A program made the translations under genes and the position numbers. 64,000 bases of DNA. It comes from Parachlorella kessleri. Lineage: Eukaryota; Chlorophyta; Trebouxiophyceae; Chlorellales; Chlorellaceae. Of this stretch, positions 1 to 12,075 are shown in pieces (position 1 is the first letter of the stretch; each line of letters opens with the position of its first letter). The DNA is taken from assembly GCA_001598975.1 (NCBI GenBank), contig BBXU01000825.1, forward strand, positions 1-64,000, read 5' to 3'. Below the pieces are notes generated by a model. That model saw only the letters and a list, made by a program, of their open reading frames with translations. It was not told the DNA's origin and did no database searches.

Positions 1-69
1 AACAGCTCCTGAGTCAGCATGCCAGGCCAAAAGGTAGCTGGATTTACAGAAGGACAGACCGCCATGTTC

Positions 70-495
70 CTACCTTCCGACGGCACGGCAGACTGCCTTT
101 GAGCGCACTTGCCAAGGCGAACAGCCTGTTGAGCCGGTGCTGCCATCTGGCTTGCGGCTTTCATTCCCAAGGGTTTGTTCGCCTAAGCTAGCTGCCAAAT
201 CCGCTGTTGCTGGCTTCTTTCTCAACAGTGTCATGGAAGAGACGCCCTCACGCACTAGGGCGGAGCTCTGGGAGGCTACTTCAGTGGCCCTGCCTTGCCA
301 CGAAACCCCTGCAGCAGCACAGGTTTGCTTCCTGCCTGCTGACTTTGGGCAGTTGTCCGGGAGAGGAACAGAGGTCTGACTCTTGACGACCCACCTGTTT
401 CCTGGAGGGAGGGAACCCTTTCTGTCTGTGTCATGAAGTGCGTTGTAGTTGCGATTGCAGCTAGACGGCAGCAACACCTCCGGTGAGTTGCTCAC
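70..495 (-). CDS. possible first exon or small hypothetical gene
   Basis: An uninterrupted 141-codon frame starts with ATG at 493-495. No family is recognised. The first part (MSNSPEVLLPSSC...) could be a first exon, because a good donor (CAG|GTGGGT) lies about 100 nt in, and a second donor-like site (AAG|GTAGGA) lies at the end of the frame. It would be divergent from the methyltransferase gene at 842. There is no independent support such as a domain or repeat, and the composition does not clearly beat a chance open frame in GC-rich DNA. Confidence 0.2.
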   Translation of the reverse strand: MSNSPEVLLPSSCNRNYNALHDTDRKGSLPPGNRWVVKSQTSVPLPDNCPKSAGRKQTCAAAGVSWQGRATEVASQSSALVREGVSSMTLLRKKPATADLAASLGEQTLGNESRKPDGSTGSTGCSPWQVRSKAVCRAVGR

Positions 496-841
496 GACCG
501 GGCGTTGCGTCTAAGAGCTCAAAGCCTTGCTAATTGACTGATCGCGGAATTCTAGTCATAGCAAGCCACGTTTTGTGCACGGGTTTCTAGGCGCCAAACA
601 CGTCACCTTGGACTGTGTGGGAACTGCTCACAGAATAGTGGCATCATACGATGACACTTAGTGAAGTCTCATGTTACAGCCATGTCTTACTTGTTGAAGG
701 GAATGAGTTACGTAGGAAAGGGAACCCCCCCCCCCTGATCCTAGATAATTGTAGGGCTCCACCAGCCTGTGAAATGCCAACTACCTCATTGCGAATGTTA
801 CTACAGGCGTCCTTTGTTGATGTGGCTGGCATGACTAATAC

Positions 842-2996
842 ATGACAGCTCTGCAGAGACTCCAAGCCGTAGCTCAAGGCAGTCAACTGTTTAACGGTAT
901 GGCTATACGCAATCACTTCCATGCTTCACCTGCCCCGGGCTGGCGGGCATGGCGAACCGTACTCCCTCGTCCAGCAGTGCCATGCACGCCAAGGTTTTGG
1001 CGCCTGGGAGCAGTGGCCAAGGCACCCCAGGAACTCCAGCTTGGGGTGGACGTACCTATCTCCTTGAAGACTGTCGTCCTGGCCGACGGCTCCTCCTTTC
1101 AGCTTGTGGTCCCAGACATAGACTCAGGTGGGAAGACCTAGCCAGCGTTGCTGCACTGCAAGCCATCTTCCACTCCTGCTTGCACAACGGAGAGGTAGCT
1201 TATGGACCACACCATGGGGTGCCTTGCAGTAATGGAGGCATACATTGGCGCCGGCCAGACAGACAGGGACCCTTACTGGTGTGACGTCTGGCCCAGCGCC
1301 GTATCAATGGCGGAGGAGCTCCTGGCACGCCCTGACCTGGTGCAGGGGAAATCAGTCTGCGAAATAGGCTGTGGCTTGGGGCTAGCTGGTCTGGCTGCAG
1401 CTATGTGCGGTAAGTTCTTGGCACGTTGCAACGCGCACGGCCTGAAGCCATACTAGGCTTGCGCAAGTTATAAGGCGGGTTAGACTGCAGTCTGGATGTG
1501 CAGCACCTTAATACTTGCAAGTGGAGTCCTTCGTAGTGTCTCAAGTGGCCGGGTTTGGTCTGCTTGGTTGCAGGTGCTAAGGAGGTAGTGCTATTAGATA
1601 GGGAGCCGCTGTCACTACAGTGTGCCCTCATGAACGCGCAGCTGAATGAAATCCCCTTTCACCTTGACTCCACGAGCAGAAACAGCAGCAGCAGCGGCAC
1701 CTGCAGTAAAACTGTGCAGCCCTCTTCACTGCACCAGCTTGCGCAGCAGTTGTCACTGCAAGCCCAGCCTGCAGGGGACGCTGGCAGCAGAGCTGCGGTT
1801 GCAAGCGTTGGCGTGTCAGCTGGACGAACACAAGTGCAGCAAGGTCTTACCCCACCTTGCAATAGCATGAGCAGCAGCAGCACCAGCAGCACAAATGGGG
1901 GCAACAAGTGGAACAGCAGCAATAGCAGCACGGACAGCGGTACCTCCGCCTCTGACAGCAGCAGCGGAGCATTGTACAGCCCCGGGGTTGTGCGTGCGGA
2001 AGTCTTCGACTGGGCTAAGCCGCAGGCCCAGCCAAGGTTTGATGTTGCGCTGGCCTGCGATGTGTTGTACGAGGCCTTCTCTGTTGAGGTGAGGCATGCA
2101 GGCAGGCGGGGAGGGAAGGGGACAAACAAGGTGTTCTACTGGTGATGCATCAGTGTAGCTTTTCTTTTATCTTCGTAACTTGGTGTCGTGTAGTGGTCTC
2201 TGTGTGGAAAGGACCTGCTCCAGCTTGCCGGCTCTGCAGCAGCGGCACTGGCTTGCTCGAGGCACCTCAAAACCCTAGCAGACTGTGTAGACTAGCGCTG
2301 ACCCTCCTGCCACCCTGCACTGCACGCACCGCAGCCTGTGGCAAGAGTCGTGCCCCAGCTGCTGCATCGTGCCGGCGGCCGCCTGCTGCTAGCAGATCCT
2401 CCGGACCGGGCGCGGCACAACAGGTGGGTGTTCACTAAGGGGGGGAGGGGTGGTGTTTCTGGGGAATGTGTGGGTCACCTGTCGCGTGGAAGGGCTCACT
2501 AGGGAAGCTTGCTCACTTGTTGGGTCCAGTAGGTTGCAGACGGGCAGGAAAGCGGGTTTGAACCTCATGATGGCAGTCTCGGCAGTGAATGATTCTATAG
2601 ATCTGCATGTCAGCTATGTGCAGTTTTAAGTGTCCACCCCACGTTGGAGCAAGTCCAGGTGTGACCATACCGCTGGTTGGCAGTCGAGCAGACTCAGCCA
2701 CATGCTGATTCAACTGGCGCATTGCTCACCCTTTGTTCTGCCCTGGCCTGCCCTCTTTAGTGGCCTTCCATGCCTTCACCAATTCTTCTGTGCGGGCATG
2801 CCCCCTCAGGGAGTGCTTCCTTGATATCCTCTGCGAAGAGAGCCGCGAGTTTGTGCTGGAAGAGTATGGGGAGCGGCACGTGCGAGTGTGGGACGATGGC
2901 AAGGCTGCGTATCGAGAGGTGCCCATTGCTTTCATGGCCCTGAGAAGGAGCTGCGGTGGCGATACAGTGGGGGTGAAGCTGCATCGGCGGCAGTGA
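842..2996 (+). CDS. METTL21-type protein (lysine) methyltransferase
   Basis: SAM-dependent methyltransferase of the seven-beta-strand class (methyltransferase family 16, which includes METTL21 and plant homologues), expected to methylate lysines of cytosolic proteins; the substrate cannot be read from sequence. Exons: 842-1127, about 1195-1409, 1574-2088, 2335-2423, 2810-2996. The last three joins are phase-consistent; the acceptor before 1202 is unresolved. Motif I is VCEIGCGLGLAGLAAA, followed after an intron by the acidic strand VVLLDREP; the DPYWCDVWPSA motif lies just upstream and RFDVALACDVLYE supplies motif post-II. The fourth exon gives GGRLLLADPPDR, the typical late strand. Odd: between motif I and post-II lies a Ser/Asn/Gln-rich insert of roughly 110 residues (1665-1975) absent from the compact family core. 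The start at 842 is the first ATG of an open frame that continues into family-like sequence; no clear targeting signal is visible. Confidence 0.75.
1665..1975 (+). repeat. Ser/Gln-rich low-complexity coding insert
   Basis: AGC-rich trinucleotide tracts (agcagcagc, cagcagcagc) encode runs of Ser, Asn and Gln inside the methyltransferase. The insert separates the SAM-binding half from the post-II strand, so it is probably a surface loop. Confidence 0.6.
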
Positions 2997-3561
2997 CCTG
3001 ATGTAGGTGCCGCATGGTGTGTGGGAGATTGTTTATGGCCTAGTGCCGATCACTTGTTCCCTTGCTTTGCTAATTGACGCTGCTGGCACCCGCCAAAGTG
3101 CTGTTTAATCTCTTGCTGGAGCATGCATTCCTTTTGAGCTTTGGATGCTTCCCCTCTCCTCTCCAGCACCTGTTTAACAAAGCGTCAGTTGATCGTGTAG
3201 TGCTGTGGGGGGGAGCTTGCATGATGATGGGTGCTGTTCAGAGGCCACGTTGAAACTTGGAAACTCCTGGTCACTCAGCCTGCCACCCAATGTGCCACCC
3301 ACACATCCTGCGCCCCTGCTATGCCCTGCTTAGCATACTCCCAACTTTTGGTTGGCATTGGACTGAAGCCTCACATAATAGAGACGACACGGATGATACC
3401 TCTCACTTTATCCCCTACGCTAACGCTTTGAGGTCCCTTGTGACGCTCAGGCGGTGACTGAGATGCACCCCCAAAGCCTTTAGCGATTATTGCTCTAATA
3501 GCCCCTCGTAGCTCAGTTTGTATCAACCTTCGAGGATCCATAGGATTCCAACGCCCACACC

Positions 3562-5458
3562 ATGCCGGGCCTGTGGTCGGCCATTATAGTCACCATCGTG
3601 GCCAGCACGTCATGCAGCATAGGGAAGGCCCTGCAGAAGGAGGGAACGCGGCACTTACCTCGCATGAGCATGGAGCGCAAGATTGTGAAGCAGTACCTGA
3701 GGAACAGGATGTGGCTCTTGGGCCTCATAGCTGACGTTGGCGGCGGGGCCCTGCAGGTCACAGCCTTTGCCTTGGCACCGGTGAGTGTGGCTGTGCCTCA
3801 GAAGTATTAACATCGGGTCTGCTTTAGGTGTTCAGTGGAAGGGCATAGTGCTCACTGGCTTTATAAAGCCCTTTTCTATGAACAGTCACCTTTATTATGG
3901 TGCCTGTTTGTTGAAAAAGTTGCACTGGGTGCGACGTGTGTTGGGTGCCCAACGTTCGCAGGTGTCCATCGTGCAGCCCGTCAGCGGGGTAGGCCTGGTA
4001 GGCCTGTCGCTCTACTCCCACTTCTTCCTGAAGGAGAAGCTCCGCGCCCTGGAGTGGTGCGCAGTGGCCCTTGCGGGGCTGGGCACCATCGGCCTTGGTG
4101 CCACCAGCGGCAGCGAGAGCAGCGGCGGCACGACAGCCGGGGCAGACACACAGCTCAGCCCCGTGCATTTGGTTGGCGTGCTACTGGCCCTAGCAGCAGC
4201 GGTCGGCTGCGTGTCGCTGGTGCGGCAGCGGAGCGGCCAGCGGCAGCGGCGGGGGGCGGGGGGCGGCGGCGGCGACCGCAGCGGATCTGCGGTACTGGGG
4301 CTGCAAGCGGGGGCCTGCTTTGGACTCTCCGCAGCATCTTGTAGGACAGGTGAGGTGGAGAGTGGGAGTTGCTTCAAGCAGCAGGCCCAGGAACGGCACT
4401 CTGCTTGTAGTTTGAGCTGGCATGTATGCTGACAGGGGAAGGCGACTTGGGTAGGACTTGTAGGCAATGTGTGGTGCTTCGGCAGTCAGATCCATCAATG
4501 GGGCCATGCAATTGTCAGGCCGTTCAGCTCCCCCTGGTGTTGCGGAACTTGCTGATATGGCAAGCTGCAGCTCTCCATCTCTGCACTCGCGCCCCCAGCT
4601 GTGACTGCCTGAAGCCTTTGGGCTGTCTCAGTGCGTTGTGGGTTGGCAGACAAAGGCAATTGGCAAGGTACTAATAGTATTGTATCCTTACCTACGACCG
4701 TGTGCGTGTGCGCTGGCTGCCTCTCAGGCTTCCTGCTAGCTCCGCAGCACCGGTTATGGCCCCTGCTGGGGCTGGGAGGGAGCGTCTCGCTCTCAGGCTA
4801 TGGCTTTGTCCTGCAGACAATGGGGCTGAAGGAAGGGAACACAGTGGTAAGTGCCATGGTCCCGCTGGCATGGCATCGTGTCGGCAGCTCTTGTTCGTGG
4901 CCATAACCCACCACAAGATCTGTGTCGCAGCTTGAAATCATCTGCTTTGATGAGAAGGCCGTCCTTTCCGCTTGGCCTTTAACCAGCTGGCAGCCGGCAT
5001 TACGGGTTTGGGGCATGCACTACTGTATACATACGTACGTACATACGTACGTACGTCGGATTTGGGGCGCGCAGCAGGATCCTATGGGCCCCTGCGCCCA
5101 CCCCCCCTTGATGCAGGTAGTGTGCACGCTGGCTGCGGTCAGCGCCATGGTGTCTGGAGTAGCAGTGGGGCTGCTGGCCCTGGGGGAGACCCTTGGGGGC
5201 CTCTCCCCATACGGAGTCCTGGTACGGATAGCCAGCTGGGGAGGCATCTTACTAGGGGTGTCAGCGCTGGCGGGGGGTGCCGGCGGCGCCACGCAGCTAG
5301 GGGCCTGGGCGCTGCAGCAGCTGCCGACAGGCGCGTGGAAGCTGCTGCCGCTGGGGCTGGCGCTGCGGCTCAAAGCATGGTCTGCGGAGGGGCGCGGCAG
5401 GGCAACGCAGGAGGGGGAGCTGCCCCAGCACCACCTCCACCATGCTGCCTCACTGTGA
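3562..5458 (+). CDS. NIPA-like magnesium transporter
   Basis: Multi-pass membrane protein of the NIPA (Mg transporter, formerly DUF803) family, 355 residues, thought to move Mg2+ across plasma or endosomal membranes. Exons 3562-3780, 3962-4349, 4728-4846, 5117-5458 join in phase. The N-terminus MPGLWSAIIVTIVASTSCSI is the first membrane helix and the following KALQKEG with RMWLLGLIADVGGGALQVTA is typical of NIPA proteins. Exon 2 carries SIVQPVSGVGLVGLSLYSHF and FLKEKL, the conserved reentry/helix region. Exon 3 (GFVLQTMGLKEGNTV) and exon 4 (VVCTLAAVSAMVSGVAVGLL) complete the helices. A Gly/Ser/Arg-rich loop (about residues 118-185) and a hydrophilic His-rich tail are lineage-specific. A TGTAA poly(A) motif lies 210 nt beyond the stop. 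Family assignment is firm; ion selectivity is by analogy. Confidence 0.85.
5026..5056. repeat. (TACG)n simple repeat in NIPA intron 3
   Basis: About 30 bp of alternating ACGT/TACG units (tacatacgtacgtacatacg and onward). Each unit is self-complementary, so the stretch is a short palindromic microsatellite in the last intron of the transporter gene. Confidence 0.8.
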
Positions 5459-5667
5459 GCGCTCAGAATGAGGTGGTGATGCGAGCCCTCGAGTGCGCTC
5501 TTGCGCATCGGGAAGGCTTAGCGCTGGCCGCTGCAAATGTATGCCGCATGCAGCGGCTGTGAGTGGGAGCGCTGCGAGTGCCCTCCGGTTGCACCCCTCT
5601 GGTCTGGCTACCTGGCTTGTGCAACTTTGTTGAGTGCTACTGAGGCGGGCACCAGCCCTCTGAGAAC

Positions 5668-5672
5668 TGTAA
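5668..5672 (+). terminator. TGTAA poly(A) signal (NIPA-like gene)
   Basis: TGTAA, the standard chlorophyte polyadenylation signal, occurs 210 nt after the stop codon. Position and strand fit the 3' UTR; no other TGTAA lies between. Confidence 0.4.
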
Positions 5673-5996
5673 ACTAAGGGGCGTGCCTGGGTGTTGCAAA
5701 AACAAGCTTTGAGCTGTGGCAGGACTGTCGAACTTTGTATCCCTGCCTTGATTTGATGTTTACGTTGTGGGCAGCCTTTTGAGACTAGGGAATTTTGACT
5801 GACCTCCCCTAGTTCCGCTATGCTCATGCTCGTTGCCAGCGCAAAAAAAGGACAGGTCCTTGATGCTGATGCGGCACCCTCATGCTTGTGACCTCGCCTC
5901 TTGCTGTCTGTTGCTGCCAAGCACACCTGTCTTTTTCCAGGTACATAAGATCCAACCTTCTGCTGCTGCAAGCTCTTTCACAAGGTGTTTATTAAA

Positions 5997-6205
5997 GATG
6001 GCAGGTAGGTGCGAACAGAGAAGAGGTACGGGGATATTGGGCTGAGAGGGGTCTATGCTCTGTGTCTTGCTGCGATCTGAGCCAGTAGGTTTCGCCCCGG
6101 AACAAGCTAAGGCCACTGGAAGAACATGGTCCAGCTGAAACTGAAGCAGGGGCAGCAGTACGCTGTTAAACTGCGATAGGCAGCAGGGAGCAGCAGGAAG
6201 CGCAA
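5997..6205 (+). repeat. interspersed repeat, copy A
   Basis: Begins with ggcaggtaggtgcgaacaga, continues with tatgctctgtgtcttgc, gagccagtaggt and aagctaaggccactggaaga, and ends with cagcagggagcagcaggaag. The same ordered blocks recur near 18.7, 31.5 and 61.0 kb. No ORF, terminal inverted repeats or target-site duplication are evident. Confidence 0.65.
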
Positions 6206-6821
6206 AGGTGCTCTCGTTCTTTCCGCTACTTTGTCACTTTACACCCCTTCACGCTACATGCATCAAGTCTGGGTCAGCCCTCAGGCCGGCCCCTTCAGCA
6301 CACCCAGGGACAGGGGTTGAAGATTCGTTGGAGTGGCAGGTCAAGGGGGGAAGTCAGTAATGCTACCCTTGCAAGAGCGCGCAGCGGAATGACGCAGACG
6401 CAGGTACGCCACACATCACAGAAGAGTTCCCAGAGCGCTACACAACAAACCCAAAACATGGCAACAGTGGTATCCTCGGATCGACCGTTTCGTTTGAGGC
6501 CAAGACACATACAACCTGCAGCCCATCTCCTGCAAAACCCCCGCCCAAACGGCCCAAGCTGAGACAGCAAGTAAGGCAATTCCGACAGGTAAAAATGCGG
6601 GGGGCGATACCACACTGGGGCACAGGCAAGGGGCCAGCGCGAGCCCCAATCCCGGAACCCTGTGCGGCGACCCTATGTAACAGCGCATGCTCGTACGGAG
6701 CCATTATCTGATTCGCTGCCAAGTGTAGGGGCTTAGCTTCACTGCCAAGGCGGGTCGCAAGTATCAAACGCGCGCAGCCGCAGGCACGTGGAAGCCCAGC
6801 CGCAGCACCACCGCTGGCTGC

Positions 6822-9439
6822 TTACTCGGAGGCAGAGGACACGGCGTTGGGGTTGATGAACTGCACAAGGATATCAATGGGGCACTCAAGGTACATCCAG
6901 CGCGCGCTCTCTTGTGTCTCAAGCAGGGGGTTGTATCTGGGCGGTGGCAGGTGCATCTGGCCAAGGCCGCTTCGTCGTGGCCCAGCATGCCAGTCCACCA
7001 GGCAAGCAGGCAGGCAAGTTCAGGCACAGTACCTGCATCAGGTGAAGGCCAACCTCTGCTGCTGCTGCTGTACTCTCACCTTCTTGATCTCATCATACAG
7101 CACCAGCACGAAAGCACCGCCGGCGCCGCGCAGCACGTTGGACCAGGCACCCTTGAAGAACGCCTTCATGCCCTCCTGCTGGGCCACCTTGCGCCAGCAG
7201 TCAATGGTGCCGTTGTACTGCCTCTCGCCGCCAGACTGCAGCACGCCAGGCCAGGGGGGGGCGGCCAGGTCTCAGGTCAGGCCCGGCAGCGGGGTCGTGT
7301 CCGAGTCGGTGCTGCCAGGCAGCCCAGCTCTTCCACAAACTTCTTTACAGTCCCCCGCAAGCAACGGCCTGGGAAAGCGCTCCATCCCAGCTCACAGCTG
7401 CTGCGCGCTTGAGCTGACTTGCCCAACAAACTTCTCTCTCCAGGCCAGCAAAGCGCGGCAGCCTGCAGCTGTAGGAAACAAGCCATGCAGCTGCCAGCAA
7501 CACAAGCAACTAAGCAAGCAAAGCAACACAAGTGGTCACCTGCATCATGAGGCGACGGCGGACGGTGTCGAAGGGGTAAGAGAGCACGCCGGCACCCGCG
7601 GTGACAGCCTGAGCCACGGCCCACTTGGCGAAGAAGTTGGCGGTACGCTCATCCTTGAACAGCACGCCCTTGGCGGTGTCGTACAGCCCAAAGTAGGCGC
7701 CGCGGTACACAATGATGCCCTGCGCAACCGAAACAAGTGAGGATGGTGTTGCTCTATGTCTGAGTAGCTGTTGCCGGCACTGGTTGACTCCCTCCCTACC
7801 AGGCCAGGGTATCAAAAGCTGCATACGCACAGCACAGACAGCCCTATTGGCCAAGTTGCTGCAATATCCTGCTGGAAGGGTGCAATGCTGCTGGGAGAAA
7901 GCCGCCGAATGACAGCTCAGTTCGTTCCCTGTCGCAGTCGAGCCAGCCAGCCCACCTGCACGGACACGCCGAAGCCCTGGTAGAGGGCCATGGGGCCGCC
8001 GCGCTTGACCACCTTGGAGAGGCAGTCCACAAGGCCGGTGAACTCGCGCGACTTGCCAGAGCCAACATCAGCAGCCTGCACACGAGAGAATGCTCAGGAG
8101 GTGAAGGGACACACTACAACAGCTAGAAGTCAGGAACCCACAACCACACCCTGCACGCCGTGAAAAAGACCATCACCGAAACCGCACAGCCAGCAACCAC
8201 CTCGCCATGCAGTCAAGTTGAGTAGCCACCCAAGCCGATCACATCCAAGCTTGTGCTAGCCCTAGGCCACACAGCTGCCTCAATACAGCATCCCTTGACA
8301 GGTGAACTTGCGCGGCTGGCTGCTCACCAGGCGGGTACGGGCAAAGTCCAGGGGGTACACAATCAGCAGGGAGCCGGCGCCGGCCAGACCGCCAGATGCC
8401 AGGTTGACGACAAAGAACCGCCAGAAGTCGGTCTTGGGCGAGTACTTGGGGAACAGGCCCTTGATGGTGTCCTTGAACGCAAAGTTGAAGGCCTGCAGCC
8501 ACACGACACGAGCTCTCTGCAGAGAACGCCCTGCAGCCACCCTTCTCTGGCGCAATTCCCACCCCATCATTTTGTCAACCAATGTGCCTGCCCGCCCGCC
8601 CGAACACCCCCCCCCACCCACACACACACACAAAAGAAAAACAACAACGAGGGAGGTCGTTTCCAGAAAACTTCTGCATGCCATGCACTGCTCAAGGAGC
8701 TAAAAACACTGGCAGTTGGGCTGGCTGGGTCACTCCTCTCCGTACGCGCACCACGGCGCACCTGGGTGGGGAAGTAGCGGACCACATTGGCCAGGTTGCC
8801 GCGCCAGAAGGAGGCAACGCCCTGCTCGCTCGACACACGAACAAAGCAGTTCACGATGCCGGTGTAGCGTGGCACCTGCAATCCAGGAGGCTCTCTGTTG
8901 ATTCGCAGATACACACTTTCGGTAGGTAAGTGGGAGAGTGACAAGTGGAAAAATGCTTGCAGCTGCTTGGTGCTGCTAGCAACCTCCGCTCGACGGTGCC
9001 AAAGCAGGGCGGTAACGGCCAAGTACATAAGATCCAGAAGGACAGACTTCGCCACACTGCGCCGCACCTGCCCAGACTTGATCATGGGGTTTGAGTCCTG
9101 TGTCTGAAGCAGCAGCTTCACACGCTCGATGGGAGCCACAGCGGTCTTAGAAATGGCACCGGCGGTACCACCAGCCAGCAGATCCTTAACAAAGGCCATC
9201 GGGTCGGCCTGGGTCTCCCTGCAAGACAGATTTTTAAGCCAGTGATCAGGCCCGGTTAAGGGACAGCGCACCAGCGCACCTTGTGCACCAGGCTAGCTAA
9301 GCTTGATCGGAGCATGCAGCCTGGCGATACACCTTAATACTCACTTTGGCGAGGCGATGAAGGGTGTCTGCGGGCCCATAGCGGACGCACGCAGGAGGCC
9401 GCTCAGGCCTGCCTGCTGATACAGTGCCGAGGACAGCAT
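6822..9439 (-). CDS. mitochondrial ADP/ATP carrier
   Basis: Exchanges cytosolic ADP for matrix ATP across the inner mitochondrial membrane. Exons (minus strand, 5' to 3'): 9345-9439, 9068-9218, 8762-8875, 8328-8492, 7956-8075, 7540-7719, 7080-7235, and a possible last exon 6822-6956; all join in phase. Three mitochondrial-carrier repeats are visible, with signatures [16 protein letters not shown] and [15 protein letters not shown] is the ADP/ATP carrier hallmark. FRGN-equivalent [10 protein letters not shown] and [15 protein letters not shown] are also conserved. About 32 residues precede the first repeat ([20 protein letters not shown]...), resembling a short presequence. The C-terminal repeat ([20 protein letters not shown] then DEIKK) matches animal-type carriers far better than the plant or Chlamydomonas form, which ends in KKYGSG. 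After DEIKK an in-phase intron would add 44 residues ending [10 protein letters not shown]; without splicing the frame would stop at 7038. Identity is certain; the C-terminus is not. Confidence 0.93.
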
Positions 9440-12075
9440 GTTGGCTGCGACTGCACTCAGGACAATAGCAGCAAGTCAGACTGGCATGCAGTCGCGGCCA
9501 CCCAAACCCCAGTCAACCCCCCAGCTGCATCCAACCCGTACATTAAAGGCCAGCCATCTTGCACATTATCAGCAGTCAAGGTGGACGAGGCCAGTAAACG
9601 ACCCCCCACAACGCCCCGGCGCTTGAGGTGCAGACAACTACTAGACAGCAGGCACATGGCAGCCCAGGGCAAACCTTTGCCATACTCTATACAAAGGACA
9701 GTCAGAAAGCTTCACAAGGCCCGAACAGCCCAATCCGTGGCCCCCTAGAGGGAGTGAAGTGCCCACTACTACCACTCGGCTCACCTTCTCCTCTCCCAAG
9801 CGAGTAGAGAGAAGCAGAGGCAGCCAAGAGGCACTCAAAGAGAGTGAGTGCTGAATAGACTTGGGGGAGGCCAGGAAAGAGCAGGGAGTTTGACAAGGGC
9901 GGCCTCTGGCGGGAGTTTGCCATGAGTCAACCCGCAAAGGCCTGGGTGACTAAATGACAGGGCAGATTCAACCCGCAGTCGAACAGAGACCCAGTTCCAT
10001 GTTGTTAGCGAGCTCACCGAGCCTCATCCTATCAGCAACTCCACCCTTGACTTCGGCTGTCTACATGCCTGCCATTGTGCTGTCATCGTGATTGCTAACG
10101 GGATAGTATAGAGCAGGCTGTGCTATGCCCGCTGGGTCAAAGCTGTATGCAGCGTCAGGACACAGGATCAATGATAGTGAAGGCTGCAAAAAAAGCCGGG
10201 CACGGGTTCTAGTATGTGCGTGTTACCTCTTCCTGTTGCTTGCCTGTTGCCTGCTAGTTGTGCCAGGTACCCCCTGAGACGTGTACTGGCTTAGGCACCC
10301 CACATGTCATGCGCACCGCACTGCCAGACCCATGGCGATCACACCAGCCTCCCGCCCAGAAAACCCAGGCCAGCTAACCCGCAGGCTGCTTATGAGTGCC
10401 TTGCTGAACTAACCCACATTCGCCGGCGCCGCTTTGTTTTGGTGAAAAGTGGCGGCTGCTGCGTTGCAAGAGTTGTCAATGCTTGGATGTCTGTAATCAA
10501 ATGCCAGCAGGACGAGCACTGTATAGTACTTGCCTCTGTTGGGAAGGGCATTCGTTTGCACAGCGCTGCTAGCTTAGCCACATCTAGATTATGTGCTTGT
10601 TTATGGTTGCCATGCGAAACAGAGAGGAGAGGGTGGTGAAATGTACCAACAGACCTGAATGCAGTTATGCTCTGGGTCTTGCCTGAGGTTTAATCCAATA
10701 GGTCTCTCAATCCCAGCTTGTTTATGGTATCGCGAACCGAGAGTGTCAGCCGGGAATTGACAGGGGCGCAAGGGAGGTGTTCTTGGGGCTTGCCTAAGTG
10801 TCTAAGTCAGTAGGTTTGCCATGGGTGAGGAGGGTGTTTGAGCCGAGGTTGTACTGCTGTGAAATGACAGCCCGGGTTGCCAGGCTATGCTGTGGGGGCT
10901 TGTTTGGGCGCCAAGGCAATCTGTCCCATGGAAAGTATATCCTGCCTGAAATGCATGGATGTTAGAACGTCAGGAAGCACCCACCCAAAATACCTTGGTA
11001 ACATGGTCAGAGGGCAACATGAGTGTGGCACAAGGTGAGCTTATTGAATGGAGGGGAGGGGTGGTAGTCTCAGCACATATGACATGCCAGGCATGTGACC
11101 TGAAACGTACTGAGCTTGCTGTCAATTGGGTGCTGTTACTAGGCCATTTGACGTAGGAGCTAACATCATTTGCCTCGCAGTATACGGGGCCCCACTGCAG
11201 CAGCAGCTATCACACACCACATGACAAGGAGTAAGGCACAAAGAGACAATCGCCACAAAGCCTGCGCACGTGCCAGACACATGAGCATGTGCCACAGTGA
11301 GGGGCCTATCACGACACGCGCTCAAGTCAAGGGCTGCCAAGTGATGAAGCTACGATGAAAGAGCACGCACTGGAGCGCGCACGCCAGAAACAAAAGCATT
11401 CAGTTGAGAGCAAGGACACAGCAGCAATGCTAACAAAGTGCTGGTGGAACATGACCAACCAGTGCACATGCAGTCTGTTCAAAGATAGCACTCATGCGTT
11501 TGACAAAATGCGTACCCAATTTCCCTGCTAGTCATGGCACCTGACCAAGCCCCAGGGAAGCAGCTTGGGAAGCAGCTCCCATAACATATCAACACATCAA
11601 AACATGCAGCGTGGGCTGCGCACAAAATCTGAAACCTCTCCACATAGGGCGGACCGCCGAGTGATATACTGTGGGCCAGGCTCACCTTGCTCCCAACATT
11701 CTACCTCCAAGTTCTTGTTAGCGGCAACCCTGCACCGATCCCTGCCCACTGGCCTCGACCCTGTCTCAGGCGTGTTGCAGCATCCACAGCTTTTCAGTCA
11801 CCAGTCTACCTCGTGCCAGCGCTGTCGGCAGGCTGCCTAGGTGGCAGACAGGCCTGCTGAAGACCGGGAGGAGCGCTGCAAAAAAAAGGCCACCTCACAC
11901 CTGCAGGGCCTAACCAGGTCCAACAGCGCCCCGCCCTGCAGCCAGCTCTTCTACTTCCGCCGTCTGTTGAACTGCCACAGCAGCAAGGCCAGCCGGACCA
12001 TGACGGTTCAAACCAGGCGCCGCCGCGTCCACCCTGGCTGCAGGGCGCGTTACCCCTGCCCGCCCTGGGCTCTGA
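9440..12075. other. gene-poor intergenic stretch
   Basis: About 2.6 kb between the start of the ADP/ATP carrier and the end of the ABC1 kinase gene, both on the minus strand. No exon with family-like sequence is seen. It must hold the carrier promoter; I see no TATA box I would defend. Diverged pieces of the interspersed repeat lie at 10650-10830. Confidence 0.55.
10650..10830 (+). repeat. interspersed repeat, diverged copy
   Basis: Contains tgcagttatgctctgggtct, tgcctgaggtttaatccaat, aggtctctcaatcccagctt and, about 110 bp later, ggcttgcctaagtgtctaag with gtcagtaggt. These match the central block of the copies near 6.0 and 18.7 kb, at lower identity. Confidence 0.5.

Larger units (their letters stand above)
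5459..6821. other. convergent 3' intergenic region
   Basis: Lies between the 3' ends of the NIPA-like gene (+) and the ADP/ATP carrier (-). I see no credible exon here. It contains the TGTAA motif at 5668 and a copy of the interspersed repeat at 5997-6205. Confidence 0.6.

Noticed and set aside
6847..7740. 297-codon plus-strand open frame
   Set aside because: Antisense shadow of ADP/ATP carrier exons 6-8; no domain-like sequence.
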